DNA of 64,000 nucleotides from Terrabacter sp. Ter38 (GCF_024519435.1 NZ_JALJRZ010000007.1:186001-250000), one strand, 5' to 3'. Shown: positions 29,191 to 37,143, counted from the stretch's first letter. The notes: generated by a model not told the origin, from the letters alone. Translations and numbers: made by a program.

Positions 29191-29221
29191 TTGACCTTCG
29201 ACCCGGTCGAGGGACCAGTCT
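29191..29221 (+). promoter_or_regulatory. MerR-type promoter/operator of the fusion gene
   Basis: TTGACC (29191-29196) and CAGTCT (29216-29221) are separated by 19 bases, the stretched spacing typical of MerR-controlled promoters. The spacer holds an inverted repeat CCTTCGAC (29195-29202) / GTCGAGGG (29206-29213), 7 of 8 complementary around a 3-base centre. The ATG follows 7 nt after the -10. I infer autoregulation by the encoded MerR domain. Confidence 0.6.
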
Positions 29222-29228
29222 TCTCGTC

Positions 29229-30335
29229 ATGCCCGCCGACCTCGAGCCCGCTGCCGACGACGACCGCCTCCTGACGATCGGTGAGGTCGCTCGTCGGAGC
29301 GGCCTCACCGCGAGCGCCCTGCGCTTCTACGACCGTGAAGGCGTGCTCGTGCCGGCCGATGTCGACGCCCTGACGGGCTATCGGAGGTATGCCGTCGCGC
29401 AGGTCCGCGCTGCCCGTCTCCTCGCGTCGCTGCGCCGGGTCGGCATGCCTCTCGCCGAGGTCGCGCTCGTGCTCGACGAGGACGCGCGCGGGGCGTCCGG
29501 CGCTGCCGCTGACGTCGTCACCGCCCACGAGCAGCGTCTCGTCGACGGTCTGGCGGACGCCCGGAACGAGATCGTGCGCACCCTGGCCCTCCTCGCCGAG
29601 CGCGACCTCGCGGGGGTGCAGGCGTGTCGGGTCGCGGTTCGCGCAGGACACCTCGCAGCGGCGCTGGCCTCGGTGCGGTTCGCCGTGGCGCCGGGGGAGC
29701 CGGTCGCGGGTGCCCCCGACGGAGTGGACCTGCGCGTGCTCACGGGGATCCTCCTCGAGGTGTGCGGCGGCGAGGTGCGGTGCGTCGCGACCGACCGCTA
29801 CCGCCTCGCCGTCGGGTGGGCGCCCGTCGCCGGCCCGCCGGCGGCGTCGCCGGACGAGCCGGTGGCGGCCGTCGTCCCGGTCGGATGGGCCGAGCGCGTC
29901 ACCAAGGCGTGCGCCGCCGTCGGCGCGGACTCCGAGGTCGAGCTCGAGCTACGGCCGGGGAGGGTGGGCGCGCTCGTCGACGGTGCGCTGGTCGCGACCC
30001 CCGTGGTCCCCGGCTCCTTCCCCGACTACCGCAGCATCGTGGCCACCGACCCGGGTCGGGTCGCCGTCGCCGCCGACGGCCTCCAGGCGCGCCTGCCGGT
30101 GGAGGCCCGGACGGTCGGCCTCGTCGTGCGTGACGGCTCGGTCCACGTGTCCGTCGGGGACGACGCAGGTGCCGACGTCCTCGTCGATCCCGAGTTCCTC
30201 CACGAGGCGCTCGCCGTCGCCGGCCCCCGGCCGACGCTCGTGCTCGACGGTGCGCACCGCCCCCTGGCGATCCGCGGTGACGGGGCCGGTTTCTCCGTCC
30301 TCATGCCCGTGGCGAAGGACGGCCCGCGCCCGTGA
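29229..30335 (+). CDS. MerR regulator fused to DNA sliding-clamp (DnaN) domains 2 and 3
   Basis: A 368-residue fusion. Residues ~14-85 are a MerR DNA-binding domain (LLTIGEVARRSGLTASALRF, then YRRYAVAQVRAARLLASLRR) and ~86-130 the helix that dimerises MerR proteins. From ~135 the chain matches DnaN. Domain 2 has DLRVLTGILLEV and ATDRYRLAV (187-195). Domain 3 has GSFPDYRSIVA (262-272), VLVDPEFLHEALAVAG and the C-terminal clamp ending FSVLMPV (355-361). Clamp domain 1 is absent, its place taken by MerR. A ligand-binding use of the clamp fold, or real clamp/replisome interaction, are both open. The stop overlaps the next small gene as GTGA. Confidence 0.85.
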   Translation: MPADLEPAADDDRLLTIGEVARRSGLTASALRFYDREGVLVPADVDALTGYRRYAVAQVRAARLLASLRRVGMPLAEVALVLDEDARGASGAAADVVTAHEQRLVDGLADARNEIVRTLALLAERDLAGVQACRVAVRAGHLAAALASVRFAVAPGEPVAGAPDGVDLRVLTGILLEVCGGEVRCVATDRYRLAVGWAPVAGPPAASPDEPVAAVVPVGWAERVTKACAAVGADSEVELELRPGRVGALVDGALVATPVVPGSFPDYRSIVATDPGRVAVAADGLQARLPVEARTVGLVVRDGSVHVSVGDDAGADVLVDPEFLHEALAVAGPRPTLVLDGAHRPLAIRGDGAGFSVLMPVAKDGPRP

Positions 30336-30652
30336 GCGTGCTCGTCCACCTGTGCCTCGGGTGCGGCCACCAGAGCGCCTGGCACGAGGGCGGCAACGGC
30401 GGCTACACGCCCTGCCGGTGCTGCCGAGCCGGGACGGCTGACCCCGACCCCGCGCCGATGCTGCTGCCGACGTCGACCTCGCCCGGCGGCATACCCGAAC
30501 CTCTGTGGGAGCCGGGCACCCGGCGGAACGTGGGCACGATGCACGCCTCCCGCGTGTGCGGGTGCGTGGCCTGCCACGAGGCCGCCCTGCGGATATCGCG
30601 TCGAGAGCACCCCTTCGCGGCTCCTAGACTGGTGGGGTTGTCCGGCCGCTGA
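30332..30652 (+). CDS. Small Cys-rich protein, function unknown
   Basis: A 106-residue protein coupled by a GTGA overlap to the MerR-clamp fusion. Eight cysteines fall in clusters: C8-x2-C11 followed by H13 and H18, then C28-x-C30-C31, and C76-x-C78-x2-C81-H82. Two zinc-ribbon-like sites are plausible. The middle (33-70) is Pro/Thr-rich and probably flexible. No enzyme motif is recognised. The tight coupling suggests that it acts with the fusion protein or in the same response. Confidence 0.65.
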   Translation: MSVLVHLCLGCGHQSAWHEGGNGGYTPCRCCRAGTADPDPAPMLLPTSTSPGGIPEPLWEPGTRRNVGTMHASRVCGCVACHEAALRISRREHPFAAPRLVGLSGR

Positions 30653-30681
30653 CGTAGTGCGGCACCGATAGGAGGAATGCC

Positions 30682-32280
30682 GTGATCGTCGCCACCGGGA
30701 TCGAGCTGCGCGCCGGGGCGCGCCTGCTCGTCGAGGACGCCAGCTTCAGGATCGACGCGGGCGACCGCATCGGCCTCGTCGGACGCAACGGTGCCGGCAA
30801 GACGACCCTGACCAAGGTGCTCGCGGGGGAGGGCCAGCCGGCCGCCGGCACGGTGACCCGCACGGGCGCCGTCGGCTACCTGCCGCAGGACCCCCGCACC
30901 GGCGACCTCGAGATGCTCGCCCGCGACCGCATCCTCTCCGCCCGCGGGTTGGACGCCATCGTGCGCCAGCGCTCAGAGGCCGAGGCGCGGATGGGCAGCG
31001 ACGACGAGAAGGTCCGCGACAAGGCGATGCGCGCCTACACCCGGCTCGAGGTGGAGTTCGAGGCCCAGGGCGGGTATGCCGCCGAGTCCGAGGCCGCCTC
31101 GATCGCCAGCGCCCTCAACCTCGAGGAGCGCATCCTCGGCCAACCGCTCGGCACCCTCTCGGGTGGCCAGCGTCGCCGCGTCGAGCTGTCGCGGATCCTC
31201 TTCTCCGGCAACGAGACCCTGCTCCTCGACGAGCCGACCAACCACCTCGACGCCGACTCGATCATCTGGCTGAGGGAGTACCTCCGCGCCTACAAGGGCG
31301 GGCTCATCATCATCAGCCACGACGCCGAGATGCTCGATGCCGTCGTCAACAAGGTCTACCACCTCGACGCGAACCGCTCGGCCCTCGACGTCTACAACGT
31401 CAACTGGAAGACCTACCTCCAGGCGCGCGAGACGGATGAGAAGCGCCGCCGCCGCGAGCTGCAGAACGCCCAGAAGAAGGCCGGTGCGCTCATGGCGCAG
31501 GCCGACAAGATGCGCGCCAAGGCGACCAAGGCGACAGCGGCCCAGAACATGGCCAAGCGCGCCGAGCGACTCCTCGCCGGCGTCGAGGGTGAGCGGGTCC
31601 AGGACAAGGTGGCCAAGCTCCGCTTCCCCAAGCCGGCCGCCTGCGGCAAGACGCCCCTGCGCGCGTCCGGGCTCTCCCGCTCGTACGGCTCGCTCGAGGT
31701 CTTCACCGACGTCGACCTCGCCATCGACCGCGGGAGCAAGGTCGTGGTGCTCGGTCTCAACGGTGCTGGCAAGACGACGCTGCTGCGCATGCTCGCCGGC
31801 GTCGACACCCCCGACACCGGCGAGGTCGAGCCCGGTCACGGGCTGCGGCTCGGCTACTACGCCCAGGAGCACGAGAACCTCGACGTCGGTCGCACGGTCC
31901 TCGAGAACATGAAGTCGGCCGCGCCGGAGCTCGGCGAGACCGAGGTGCGCAAGGTGCTGGGCTCCTTCCTCTTCTCCGGCGACGACGTCCACAAGCCCGC
32001 GGGCGTGCTGTCGGGCGGCGAGAAGACACGTCTGTCGCTCGCACTCCTCGTCGTCTCGGCGGCCAACGTGCTGCTCCTCGACGAGCCGACGAACAACCTC
32101 GACCCGGCCTCGCGGGCCGAGATCCTCGGGGCCCTGTCGACCTTCGAGGGTGCCGTCGTGCTCGTGACCCACGACGAAGGGGCCGTCGAGGCGCTCGAGC
32201 CCGAGCGCATCCTGCTGCTGCCCGACGGCGTCGAGGACCTCTGGGGACCGGACTACCTCGACCTCATCTCGCTCGCCTGA
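30682..32280 (+). CDS. ABC-F family ATPase
   Basis: Soluble protein with two ABC ATPase domains and no membrane part (532 residues), of the ABC-F class that acts on ribosomes. Domain 1 has GLVGRNGAGKTTLTKVL (about 32-48), LSGGQRRRVELSRIL and LLLDEPTNHLDADSI. The linker 250-320 is long, Lys/Arg-rich and helical (KRRRRELQNAQKKAGAL), the P-site tRNA interaction motif region. Domain 2 has VLGLNGAGKTTLLRML (about 355-370), LSGGEKTRLSLALL and LLLDEPTNNLDPAS. The GTG at 30682 has a strong AGGAGGA at 30670-30676. It is more likely a translation factor or general resistance ABC-F than a transporter. Confidence 0.93.
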   Translation: MIVATGIELRAGARLLVEDASFRIDAGDRIGLVGRNGAGKTTLTKVLAGEGQPAAGTVTRTGAVGYLPQDPRTGDLEMLARDRILSARGLDAIVRQRSEAEARMGSDDEKVRDKAMRAYTRLEVEFEAQGGYAAESEAASIASALNLEERILGQPLGTLSGGQRRRVELSRILFSGNETLLLDEPTNHLDADSIIWLREYLRAYKGGLIIISHDAEMLDAVVNKVYHLDANRSALDVYNVNWKTYLQARETDEKRRRRELQNAQKKAGALMAQADKMRAKATKATAAQNMAKRAERLLAGVEGERVQDKVAKLRFPKPAACGKTPLRASGLSRSYGSLEVFTDVDLAIDRGSKVVVLGLNGAGKTTLLRMLAGVDTPDTGEVEPGHGLRLGYYAQEHENLDVGRTVLENMKSAAPELGETEVRKVLGSFLFSGDDVHKPAGVLSGGEKTRLSLALLVVSAANVLLLDEPTNNLDPASRAEILGALSTFEGAVVLVTHDEGAVEALEPERILLLPDGVEDLWGPDYLDLISLA

Positions 32281-32313
32281 GCCTGTCGGCACCCATCGTG
32301 CGGCGCCACTGGC

Positions 32314-32319
32314 TACGTT
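32314..32319 (+). promoter_or_regulatory. -10 box of a leaderless promoter (membrane protein at 32326)
   Basis: TACGTT, 6 nt (GGCGCC) before the ATG at 32326, in the 45-base gap after the ABC-F gene. There is no ribosome binding site before the start, which supports leaderless initiation. Confidence 0.4.
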
Positions 32320-32325
32320 GGCGCC

Positions 32326-33039
32326 ATGACATCGAGCTCGAGGCGACGACGGCGCCGTGAGACGCGCTCGAGCGCGGGGGAGAACCGCCTGTGGCCCGCG
32401 CTCGCCGTCGTCGTGGCGGCGCTCGCGTATGCCGTGCTGCCGGAGAACCTGCTCGTCGGCCCCCGCCTGGCCATCCCGGTCGTCGAGCTCGCGCTGCTGG
32501 GGGCGCTCATCGTGACGAACCCGCGCCGCCTCGTCCGCCAGACTCGGTGGTCGCGCGGCATGTCGATGGTCCTCGCATGCGTGGTCATCGCCACGAACCT
32601 CGTCGCGCTCGCGATGCTCGTCCAGACCCTCACGGAGTCGAAGCCCGGCGGCATGCCGCTGCTCCTCGCCGGCATGCAGGTGTGGCTCACCAACGTCATC
32701 GGCTTCGGGCTGCTCTTCTGGGAGCTCGACCGCGGCGGCCCGGTCGCGCGACACACCGTCGCGCGCGACCGCATGCCGCCCGCCGACTGGCGCTTCTCAC
32801 AGGACGAGAACCAGGACACGATCACCGAGGTCGCCGCGACGTCGAGCGAGCGCAGCAACTGGCGGCCGGAGTTCATCGACTACCTCTACGTGTCGCTCAC
32901 GAACTCGAGCGCCTTCAGCCCCACCGACACGATGCCGCTGTCGGCCCGGGCCAAGGCCCTCATGGGTCTCGAGGCGACGGCCGCCCTCCTCACAGCGTTG
33001 CTCGTCGTGGCGCGAGCCGTGGGCGCCCTGGGGCAGTGA
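32326..33039 (+). CDS. Integral membrane protein, DUF1345-like
   Basis: A 237-residue membrane protein. After an Arg-rich start (RRRRRRETR) it has hydrophobic segments at about 22-40, 45-63, 78-103, 110-132 and 210-235. The end carries the distinctive FIDYLYVSLTNSSAFSPTD, then SARAKALMGLEATAALLTAL, resembling the Asp-containing end of DUF1345 membrane proteins and also the pore end of two-TM potassium channels. No function is established. The ATG at 32326 is preceded by a leaderless-type -10. Confidence 0.75.
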   Translation: MTSSSRRRRRRETRSSAGENRLWPALAVVVAALAYAVLPENLLVGPRLAIPVVELALLGALIVTNPRRLVRQTRWSRGMSMVLACVVIATNLVALAMLVQTLTESKPGGMPLLLAGMQVWLTNVIGFGLLFWELDRGGPVARHTVARDRMPPADWRFSQDENQDTITEVAATSSERSNWRPEFIDYLYVSLTNSSAFSPTDTMPLSARAKALMGLEATAALLTALLVVARAVGALGQ

Positions 33040-33053
33040 GCCCGCTCCGGGTA

Positions 33054-33100
33054 CACATAAGCAAATAGTTTGGCTCACATAATGGATGGTTATTGTATCT
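33054..33100 (+). promoter_or_regulatory. AT-rich promoter region with CACATAA repeats
   Basis: A short AT-rich island in very GC-rich DNA. CACATAA occurs at 33054-33060 and 33076-33082, 22 bases (two helical turns) apart, and TTGGCT (33070-33075) with TGTATC (33094-33099) gives a -35/-10 pair with 18-base spacing. It lies just before the zinc-ribbon gene at 33129. The spacing of the repeats suggests an activator or repressor site. Confidence 0.4.
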
Positions 33101-33128
33101 GGGTGGGTCGATCAGGACACTGAGTGCC

Positions 33129-33341
33129 ATGCCCACCGACCACCACCTCACCTGCCCGTACTGCTCGGGCGAGGACCTGACGCCGTTCCCGGACCCCACC
33201 TCCGCGTGGTCGTGCCTGGACTGTGCGCGCGTCCTCCGGGTCGAGCTGGTCCAACCTGCGTCGGTGACCGGATGGGGTGTCCTGCGCGTCGTGCGGCCTG
33301 CACCGGCCGGCCGGGCGGTCGTTCCGGCGGTCGCGGCCTGA
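33129..33341 (+). CDS. Small zinc-ribbon protein
   Basis: A 70-residue protein with C9-x2-C12 (LTCPYCSG) and C29-x2-C32 (WSCLDCARVL) spaced like a zinc ribbon, then a hydrophobic Val/Ala/Pro-rich tail. The start is taken as ATG 33129, which gives the usual length of such ribbons; the open frame extends back to an ATG at 33093 inside the AT-rich promoter. No partner is evident from the neighbours. Similar small ribbons occur near sulfur-assimilation genes in actinobacteria, but none are present here. Confidence 0.65.
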   Translation: MPTDHHLTCPYCSGEDLTPFPDPTSAWSCLDCARVLRVELVQPASVTGWGVLRVVRPAPAGRAVVPAVAA

Positions 33342-33369
33342 GGCCGATGGCATCGCCATGACCCGCGGG

Positions 33370-33375
33370 TAGCCT
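33370..33375 (+). promoter_or_regulatory. -10 box of a leaderless promoter (enoyl-CoA hydratase)
   Basis: TAGCCT followed by 6 nt (GCGTCC) and the ATG at 33382, the same spacing as at 3712, 5469, 6510, 32314 and 38033. Confidence 0.45.
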
Positions 33376-33381
33376 GCGTCC

Positions 33382-34155
33382 ATGACGCATCCGCACCTCG
33401 TCGTCGAGACCGACGGACCTGTCCGCACCCTCACGCTCGACCACCCGGAGAAGCGCAACGCGCAGACCCCGTCGCTGTGGGCGGCTCTCGCCGACGAGGC
33501 GCGGTCGGTCCCCGAGGACGTACGCGTCGTCGTCCTCCGCGGGGCCGGTGACGCCTTCTCCGCCGGCATCGACACCGCCATGTTCACCCCGGAGGGCGTG
33601 CCCGGGGAGGAGAGCGTCGCCCAGCTCGCCGCGGGAGGTCCGGAGGCCGTCCAGCGCGGGATCGCGGCCTACCAGCAGGGCTTCACCTCGTGGTCGGAGT
33701 GCCCGGCCGTCGTCGTGGCCCAGGTGCACGGCTACGCGATCGGCGCCGGTTTCCAGCTCGCGCTCGCAGCCGATCTGCGTGTCGCGGCGCTCGACGCGTG
33801 GTTCGCCATGCGCGAGACGAGCCTCGGTCTCGTGCCAGACCTCGGGGGCACCGGCCCGCTCGTCCACCTCGTCGGCTACGCCCGGGCCCTCGAGATCTGT
33901 GCGACGGGGCGCAAGATCTCGGCGCCCGAGGCGCACAGCATCGGACTCGTCGGCACCCTCGCGCCGGCGGCGGACCTCGAGGAGGTGACCGGTTCCCTCG
34001 TCGAGGCGCTGCTCGCCGCGCCGGCACCCGCACTCCGGGCGCTCAAGCCGCTGTTGCGGGGCGCGATGGACGGAGACCGCGACGCGCAGCTCGCCCGGGA
34101 GCGGGAGGCCCAGACCGGGCTGCTCCAGGGGATGCTCGGCGGATTCGGCGCCTGA
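33382..34155 (+). CDS. Enoyl-CoA hydratase/isomerase family protein
   Basis: Crotonase-fold enzyme of 257 residues acting on a CoA thioester. The opening TLTLDHPEKRNAQTPSLWAA and oxyanion loops AFSAGIDTAMF (about 57-67) and HGYAIGAGFQLALAADLRVA are intact. MRETSLGLVPDLGGTGPLVH places Glu at one of the two catalytic positions and Asp (VPDLGG) at the other, a pattern commonly seen in isomerase- or hydratase-like paralogues. The precise substrate cannot be given. It stands alone, in front of the ABC exporter gene. Confidence 0.92.
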   Translation: MTHPHLVVETDGPVRTLTLDHPEKRNAQTPSLWAALADEARSVPEDVRVVVLRGAGDAFSAGIDTAMFTPEGVPGEESVAQLAAGGPEAVQRGIAAYQQGFTSWSECPAVVVAQVHGYAIGAGFQLALAADLRVAALDAWFAMRETSLGLVPDLGGTGPLVHLVGYARALEICATGRKISAPEAHSIGLVGTLAPAADLEEVTGSLVEALLAAPAPALRALKPLLRGAMDGDRDAQLAREREAQTGLLQGMLGGFGA

Positions 34156-34245
34156 GCCGCGCCGCGTCTCCGGTCGATCCGGGGCCCGAGGGAATCGCTG
34201 TCGGTCCCTCGGGGTTGGATCAAGGGACTGAAGGAGGTCTGTGCC

Positions 34246-36174
34246 GTGGGCATGCAGCCGTGGATGGCGATGCGATCGATGTCGCGCGACTCGTCGGTGG
34301 CCGAGCGGAGCCTGTCGCCGGGCACCCGCCGCCGCGTTCTGACGTATGCCGCGCCGTACCGTCGGGCGATCATCGCCTTCCTCGCGGTCGTCGTCGTCGA
34401 CTCGGTGCTCGTCGTCACGGTGCCGCTCCTGATCAAGAGCCTCGTCGACGACGGAGTCATCCCCAAGGACTCGTCCGTCGTCGTCCGGCTCTCGCTTATC
34501 GTCGCGGTGATCGCCATCGCGGACGCCGTGCTGACGGTCATCTCGCGGTGGTACTCCTCGCGCATCGGTGAGGGTCTGATCAACGACCTCCGCACCCAGG
34601 TCTTCGCACACGTGCTGCGCCAGCCGATCGCCTTCTTCACCCGCGCTCAGACAGGCTCCCTGGTCTCCCGGCTCAACAACGACGTCGTCGGCGCGCAGCA
34701 GGCGTTCACGTCCGTGCTGTCCAACGTCGTCTCCAACATCGTGTCGGTGGTGCTCGTCATCGCGGCGATGCTCGCCCTGTCGTGGCAGCTGACGTTGGGC
34801 TCGCTGCTGCTCGTGCCGCTCTTCCTCATCCCGGCCAAGCTCATGGGCCAGCGGCTCGCGAGCCTTGCGCACCGCCAGATGACGCTCAACGCCGACATGG
34901 GCACGCGGATGACCGAGCGCTTCAACGTCGCCGGTGCTCTGCTCGTCAAGCTCTTCGGCAATCCCGCCCGTGAGGGGGCCGAGTACGCCGAGCGCGCCGG
35001 CCGGGTGCGAGACATCGGCATCCAGATCGCGCTCAACCGCACGATCTTCATGGCCGCCCTCACCCTCGTCGCGGCGCTGGCGACCGCGATGATCTACGGC
35101 TTCGGTGGCGTCATGGCCGTCAACGGCACGCTCTCCGTCGGCACGCTGCTGGCCCTGGCCGCGCTGCTCGCCCGCCTCTACGGCCCGCTTACCTCCCTGT
35201 CCAACGTGCGGGTCGACATCATGACGGCGCTCATCTCCTTCGAGCGCGTCTTCGAGGTGCTCGACCTCGAGCCGCTCGTCAAGGAGCGGCCCGGTGCCGT
35301 CGACCTGCCCAGCGGACCCCTCGGGGTCGAGCTCGACCACGTCGCGTTCCGCTACCCGTCCGCCGACGAGGTATCGCTCGCCTCGCTCGAGTCCGTGGCG
35401 TCCGGTGACAGGCGCGGCAGCGGCGTCGTGCTCCACGACGTCACCGTCGCGGCTCCCTCCGGTCACCTCGTCGCGCTCGTCGGACCCTCGGGTGCCGGCA
35501 AGACGACGCTGACCTCGCTCGTGTCACGGCTCTACGACCCGAGCGAGGGCGCGGTGCGCATCGGTGGCGTCGACCTGCGCGACGTCACGATGACCTCGCT
35601 GCGCGACCGCGTGGGCGTCGTGACCCAGGAGGCCCACCTCTTCCACGACACGATCCGGGCCAACCTGCTCTACGCGCGGCCCGACGCCACCGACGACGAG
35701 ATCCACGCCGCCCTGCGGGCCGCGCAGATCAGCGACCTCGTCGCCGAGCTCCCCGAAGGCCTCGACACCGTCGTCGGCGACCGCGGCCACCGGCTCAGCG
35801 GCGGCGAGAAGCAACGGCTCGCGATCGCGCGGCTGCTTCTCAAGGCTCCCGACGTCGTCGTGCTCGACGAGGCGACGGCGCATCTCGACTCCGAGTCGGA
35901 GGTCGCGGTGCAGCGCGCGCTCGACGCGGCCCTCGAGGGGCGCACCTCGATCGTCATCGCGCACCGCCTGTCGACGATCCGCCAGGCGGACCTCATCGTC
36001 GTGCTGGACCACGGCCGTGTCATCGAGACCGGCCGTCACTCCGAGCTGCTCGCGGCGGGTGGCCTGTATGCCGACCTCCACGCGACGCAGTTCGACGACC
36101 AGACCGTCGAGCGGCCCGGGCGAGCCGACCGTGAGCTCACGGGGCTGGAGCGCGACGCGCTCGACCACGTCTGA
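34246..36174 (+). CDS. ABC exporter (fused permease-ATPase half-transporter)
   Basis: A 642-residue type IV ABC exporter that dimerises to form a full pump. Six membrane segments lie between about 45 and 320 (IAFLAVVVVDSVLVVTVPLL is the first). The NBD follows with Walker A VGPSGAGKTTLTSL (about 410-423), Q-loop VGVVTQEAHLFHDTIRANLL, signature HRLSGGEKQRLAIARLLL (about 515-532), Walker B VVVLDEATAHLDSES and H-loop IVIAHRLSTIRQADLI. Catalytic Glu is present. An insertion of about 15 residues (SLESVASGDRRGSGV) separates the first NBD strands. GTG 34246 has a perfect AAGGAGGT at 34231-34238. Substrate unknown; lipid or drug export is usual. Confidence 0.94.
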   Translation: MGMQPWMAMRSMSRDSSVAERSLSPGTRRRVLTYAAPYRRAIIAFLAVVVVDSVLVVTVPLLIKSLVDDGVIPKDSSVVVRLSLIVAVIAIADAVLTVISRWYSSRIGEGLINDLRTQVFAHVLRQPIAFFTRAQTGSLVSRLNNDVVGAQQAFTSVLSNVVSNIVSVVLVIAAMLALSWQLTLGSLLLVPLFLIPAKLMGQRLASLAHRQMTLNADMGTRMTERFNVAGALLVKLFGNPAREGAEYAERAGRVRDIGIQIALNRTIFMAALTLVAALATAMIYGFGGVMAVNGTLSVGTLLALAALLARLYGPLTSLSNVRVDIMTALISFERVFEVLDLEPLVKERPGAVDLPSGPLGVELDHVAFRYPSADEVSLASLESVASGDRRGSGVVLHDVTVAAPSGHLVALVGPSGAGKTTLTSLVSRLYDPSEGAVRIGGVDLRDVTMTSLRDRVGVVTQEAHLFHDTIRANLLYARPDATDDEIHAALRAAQISDLVAELPEGLDTVVGDRGHRLSGGEKQRLAIARLLLKAPDVVVLDEATAHLDSESEVAVQRALDAALEGRTSIVIAHRLSTIRQADLIVVLDHGRVIETGRHSELLAAGGLYADLHATQFDDQTVERPGRADRELTGLERDALDHV

Positions 36175-36192
36175 GCACGGCCGTCGGCTCAG
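36171..36192. terminator. Possible bidirectional terminator between convergent genes
   Basis: CTGAGC (36171-36176) pairs with GCTCAG (36187-36192), enclosing the self-complementary ACGGCCGT. It spans both stop regions of the convergent ABC exporter and SRPBCC gene. There is no T-run on either strand. Confidence 0.35.
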
Positions 36193-36758
36193 GCGCGGTC
36201 GTGTTCCAGCCGTTCCTCGAGCCCGACGGCGAGGCCGGCCACGGTGACGAGGTCCACGAGACCTCCGAGGCTTCGGGCCAGCCCGCGGTGACGCACCGGT
36301 CCGAGTCGGAGACGCAGGTGGACCCGCGTCCGGTGGCCGTCGGCCCGCTGCAGCCGGAGGCACCACGTCAGGTCGGTGCGGCCTCGGGTGGAGGCGAAGA
36401 GCAGGTGCGCGGCCGGTTCGAGCTCGACGACCGTGAAGGTCGCGTCAGCACCGCCCCAGTCGGGGATGACGTCCCCGACCGCGAGCCCCTGCAGGGCCGG
36501 GTCGAGGTGACGCAGGGCCCGGCGTGACCGCGGGACGGCGCGTTCGACGGTCCGCGGGAGGTACCAGCCGGCGCGTCGCCTGCCGAGCTGGACGAGCCAC
36601 GGCCAGACCCGCTCGGGCGCGCCCGACACGGTGAAGGCCCGGTCCATGACCACGTCGGCGGACACGAGGGCGTCGCCGGGCAGCTGGGCCCGCCGCTCGG
36701 CGACGGTCGGTCGGGCGAGCAGCCGGAGATGGTCGGGCGCGGAGTCGCCGGTCGTCAT
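36189..36758 (-). CDS. SRPBCC-superfamily protein
   Basis: A 189-residue protein with a START/polyketide-cyclase-like fold. The N-terminal strand VVMDRAFTVSGAPERVWPWL runs into VQLGRRRAGWYLPRTVER, the typical 'vWpWLvQlGygRaGwY' opening of this subgroup. DVIPDWGGADATFTVVELEP and LTWCLRLQRADGHRTRVHLR follow. The fold binds hydrophobic ligands in a deep cavity; no catalytic residues are defined. ATG 36758 is chosen over an upstream in-frame ATG that lies inside the VOC gene. The gap to that gene is 19 bases, so SURF1-VOC-SRPBCC may be one transcript. Confidence 0.82.
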   Translation of the reverse strand: MTTGDSAPDHLRLLARPTVAERRAQLPGDALVSADVVMDRAFTVSGAPERVWPWLVQLGRRRAGWYLPRTVERAVPRSRRALRHLDPALQGLAVGDVIPDWGGADATFTVVELEPAAHLLFASTRGRTDLTWCLRLQRADGHRTRVHLRLRLGPVRHRGLARSLGGLVDLVTVAGLAVGLEERLEHDRA

Positions 36759-36777
36759 CGTCGTGCCGCGGGCCCGC

Positions 36778-37143
36778 TCATCGCGAGAGTTGCTGGAGCG
36801 CCCACGTGTTGCCGTCCGGGTCGCTGAGGTGTGCGTACTTGACGCCACCCATGTCCTGGACCTCTGAGACGTCGACCCCGTTGCCGGTCAGCATCTCCCG
36901 CGCCTCGTCGATGTCATCGACGACGAGGTGCAGGTTCTGCACGCGGGGCGCGTCGGGCGCGCTCATCCCGACGCCGATGACGATCGAGCAGCTCGACCCC
37001 GGGGGCGTCAGCTGCACGACCCGCATGCCGTTCCCAGGTTCGACGTCGTGGTCGAGGACGAAGCCCATGCCCTGGGCGTAGAACGCCAGACTGGCGTCGA
37101 CGTCGGTGGTCGGGAGGGGGACGAGTTCCAGGCGCATGTCCAT
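36778..37143 (-). CDS. VOC-family protein
   Basis: A 121-residue single VOC unit: MRLELVPLPTTDVDASLAFY at the start, NLHLVVDDIDEAREMLTGNG in the middle, and YAHLSDPDGNTWALQQL at the end, with a Glu-to-Ala type change at the last metal-ligand position (TWALQ where relatives have a Glu). It may therefore bind a ligand without metal catalysis. The start is ATG 37143 with AGAGGAG 7 nt upstream; the open frame runs further back but would then overlap SURF1. Substrate unknown. Confidence 0.86.
   Translation of the reverse strand: MDMRLELVPLPTTDVDASLAFYAQGMGFVLDHDVEPGNGMRVVQLTPPGSSCSIVIGVGMSAPDAPRVQNLHLVVDDIDEAREMLTGNGVDVSEVQDMGGVKYAHLSDPDGNTWALQQLSR

Noticed and set aside
30973-32754. Minus-strand open frame of 593 codons opposite the ABC-F gene
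   Set aside because: The plus strand encodes two complete ABC domains; the opposite frame is shadow sequence.
33148-35466. Minus-strand open frame of 772 codons
   Set aside because: Opposite the enoyl-CoA hydratase and ABC exporter; acidic/His/Arg shadow sequence without domains.
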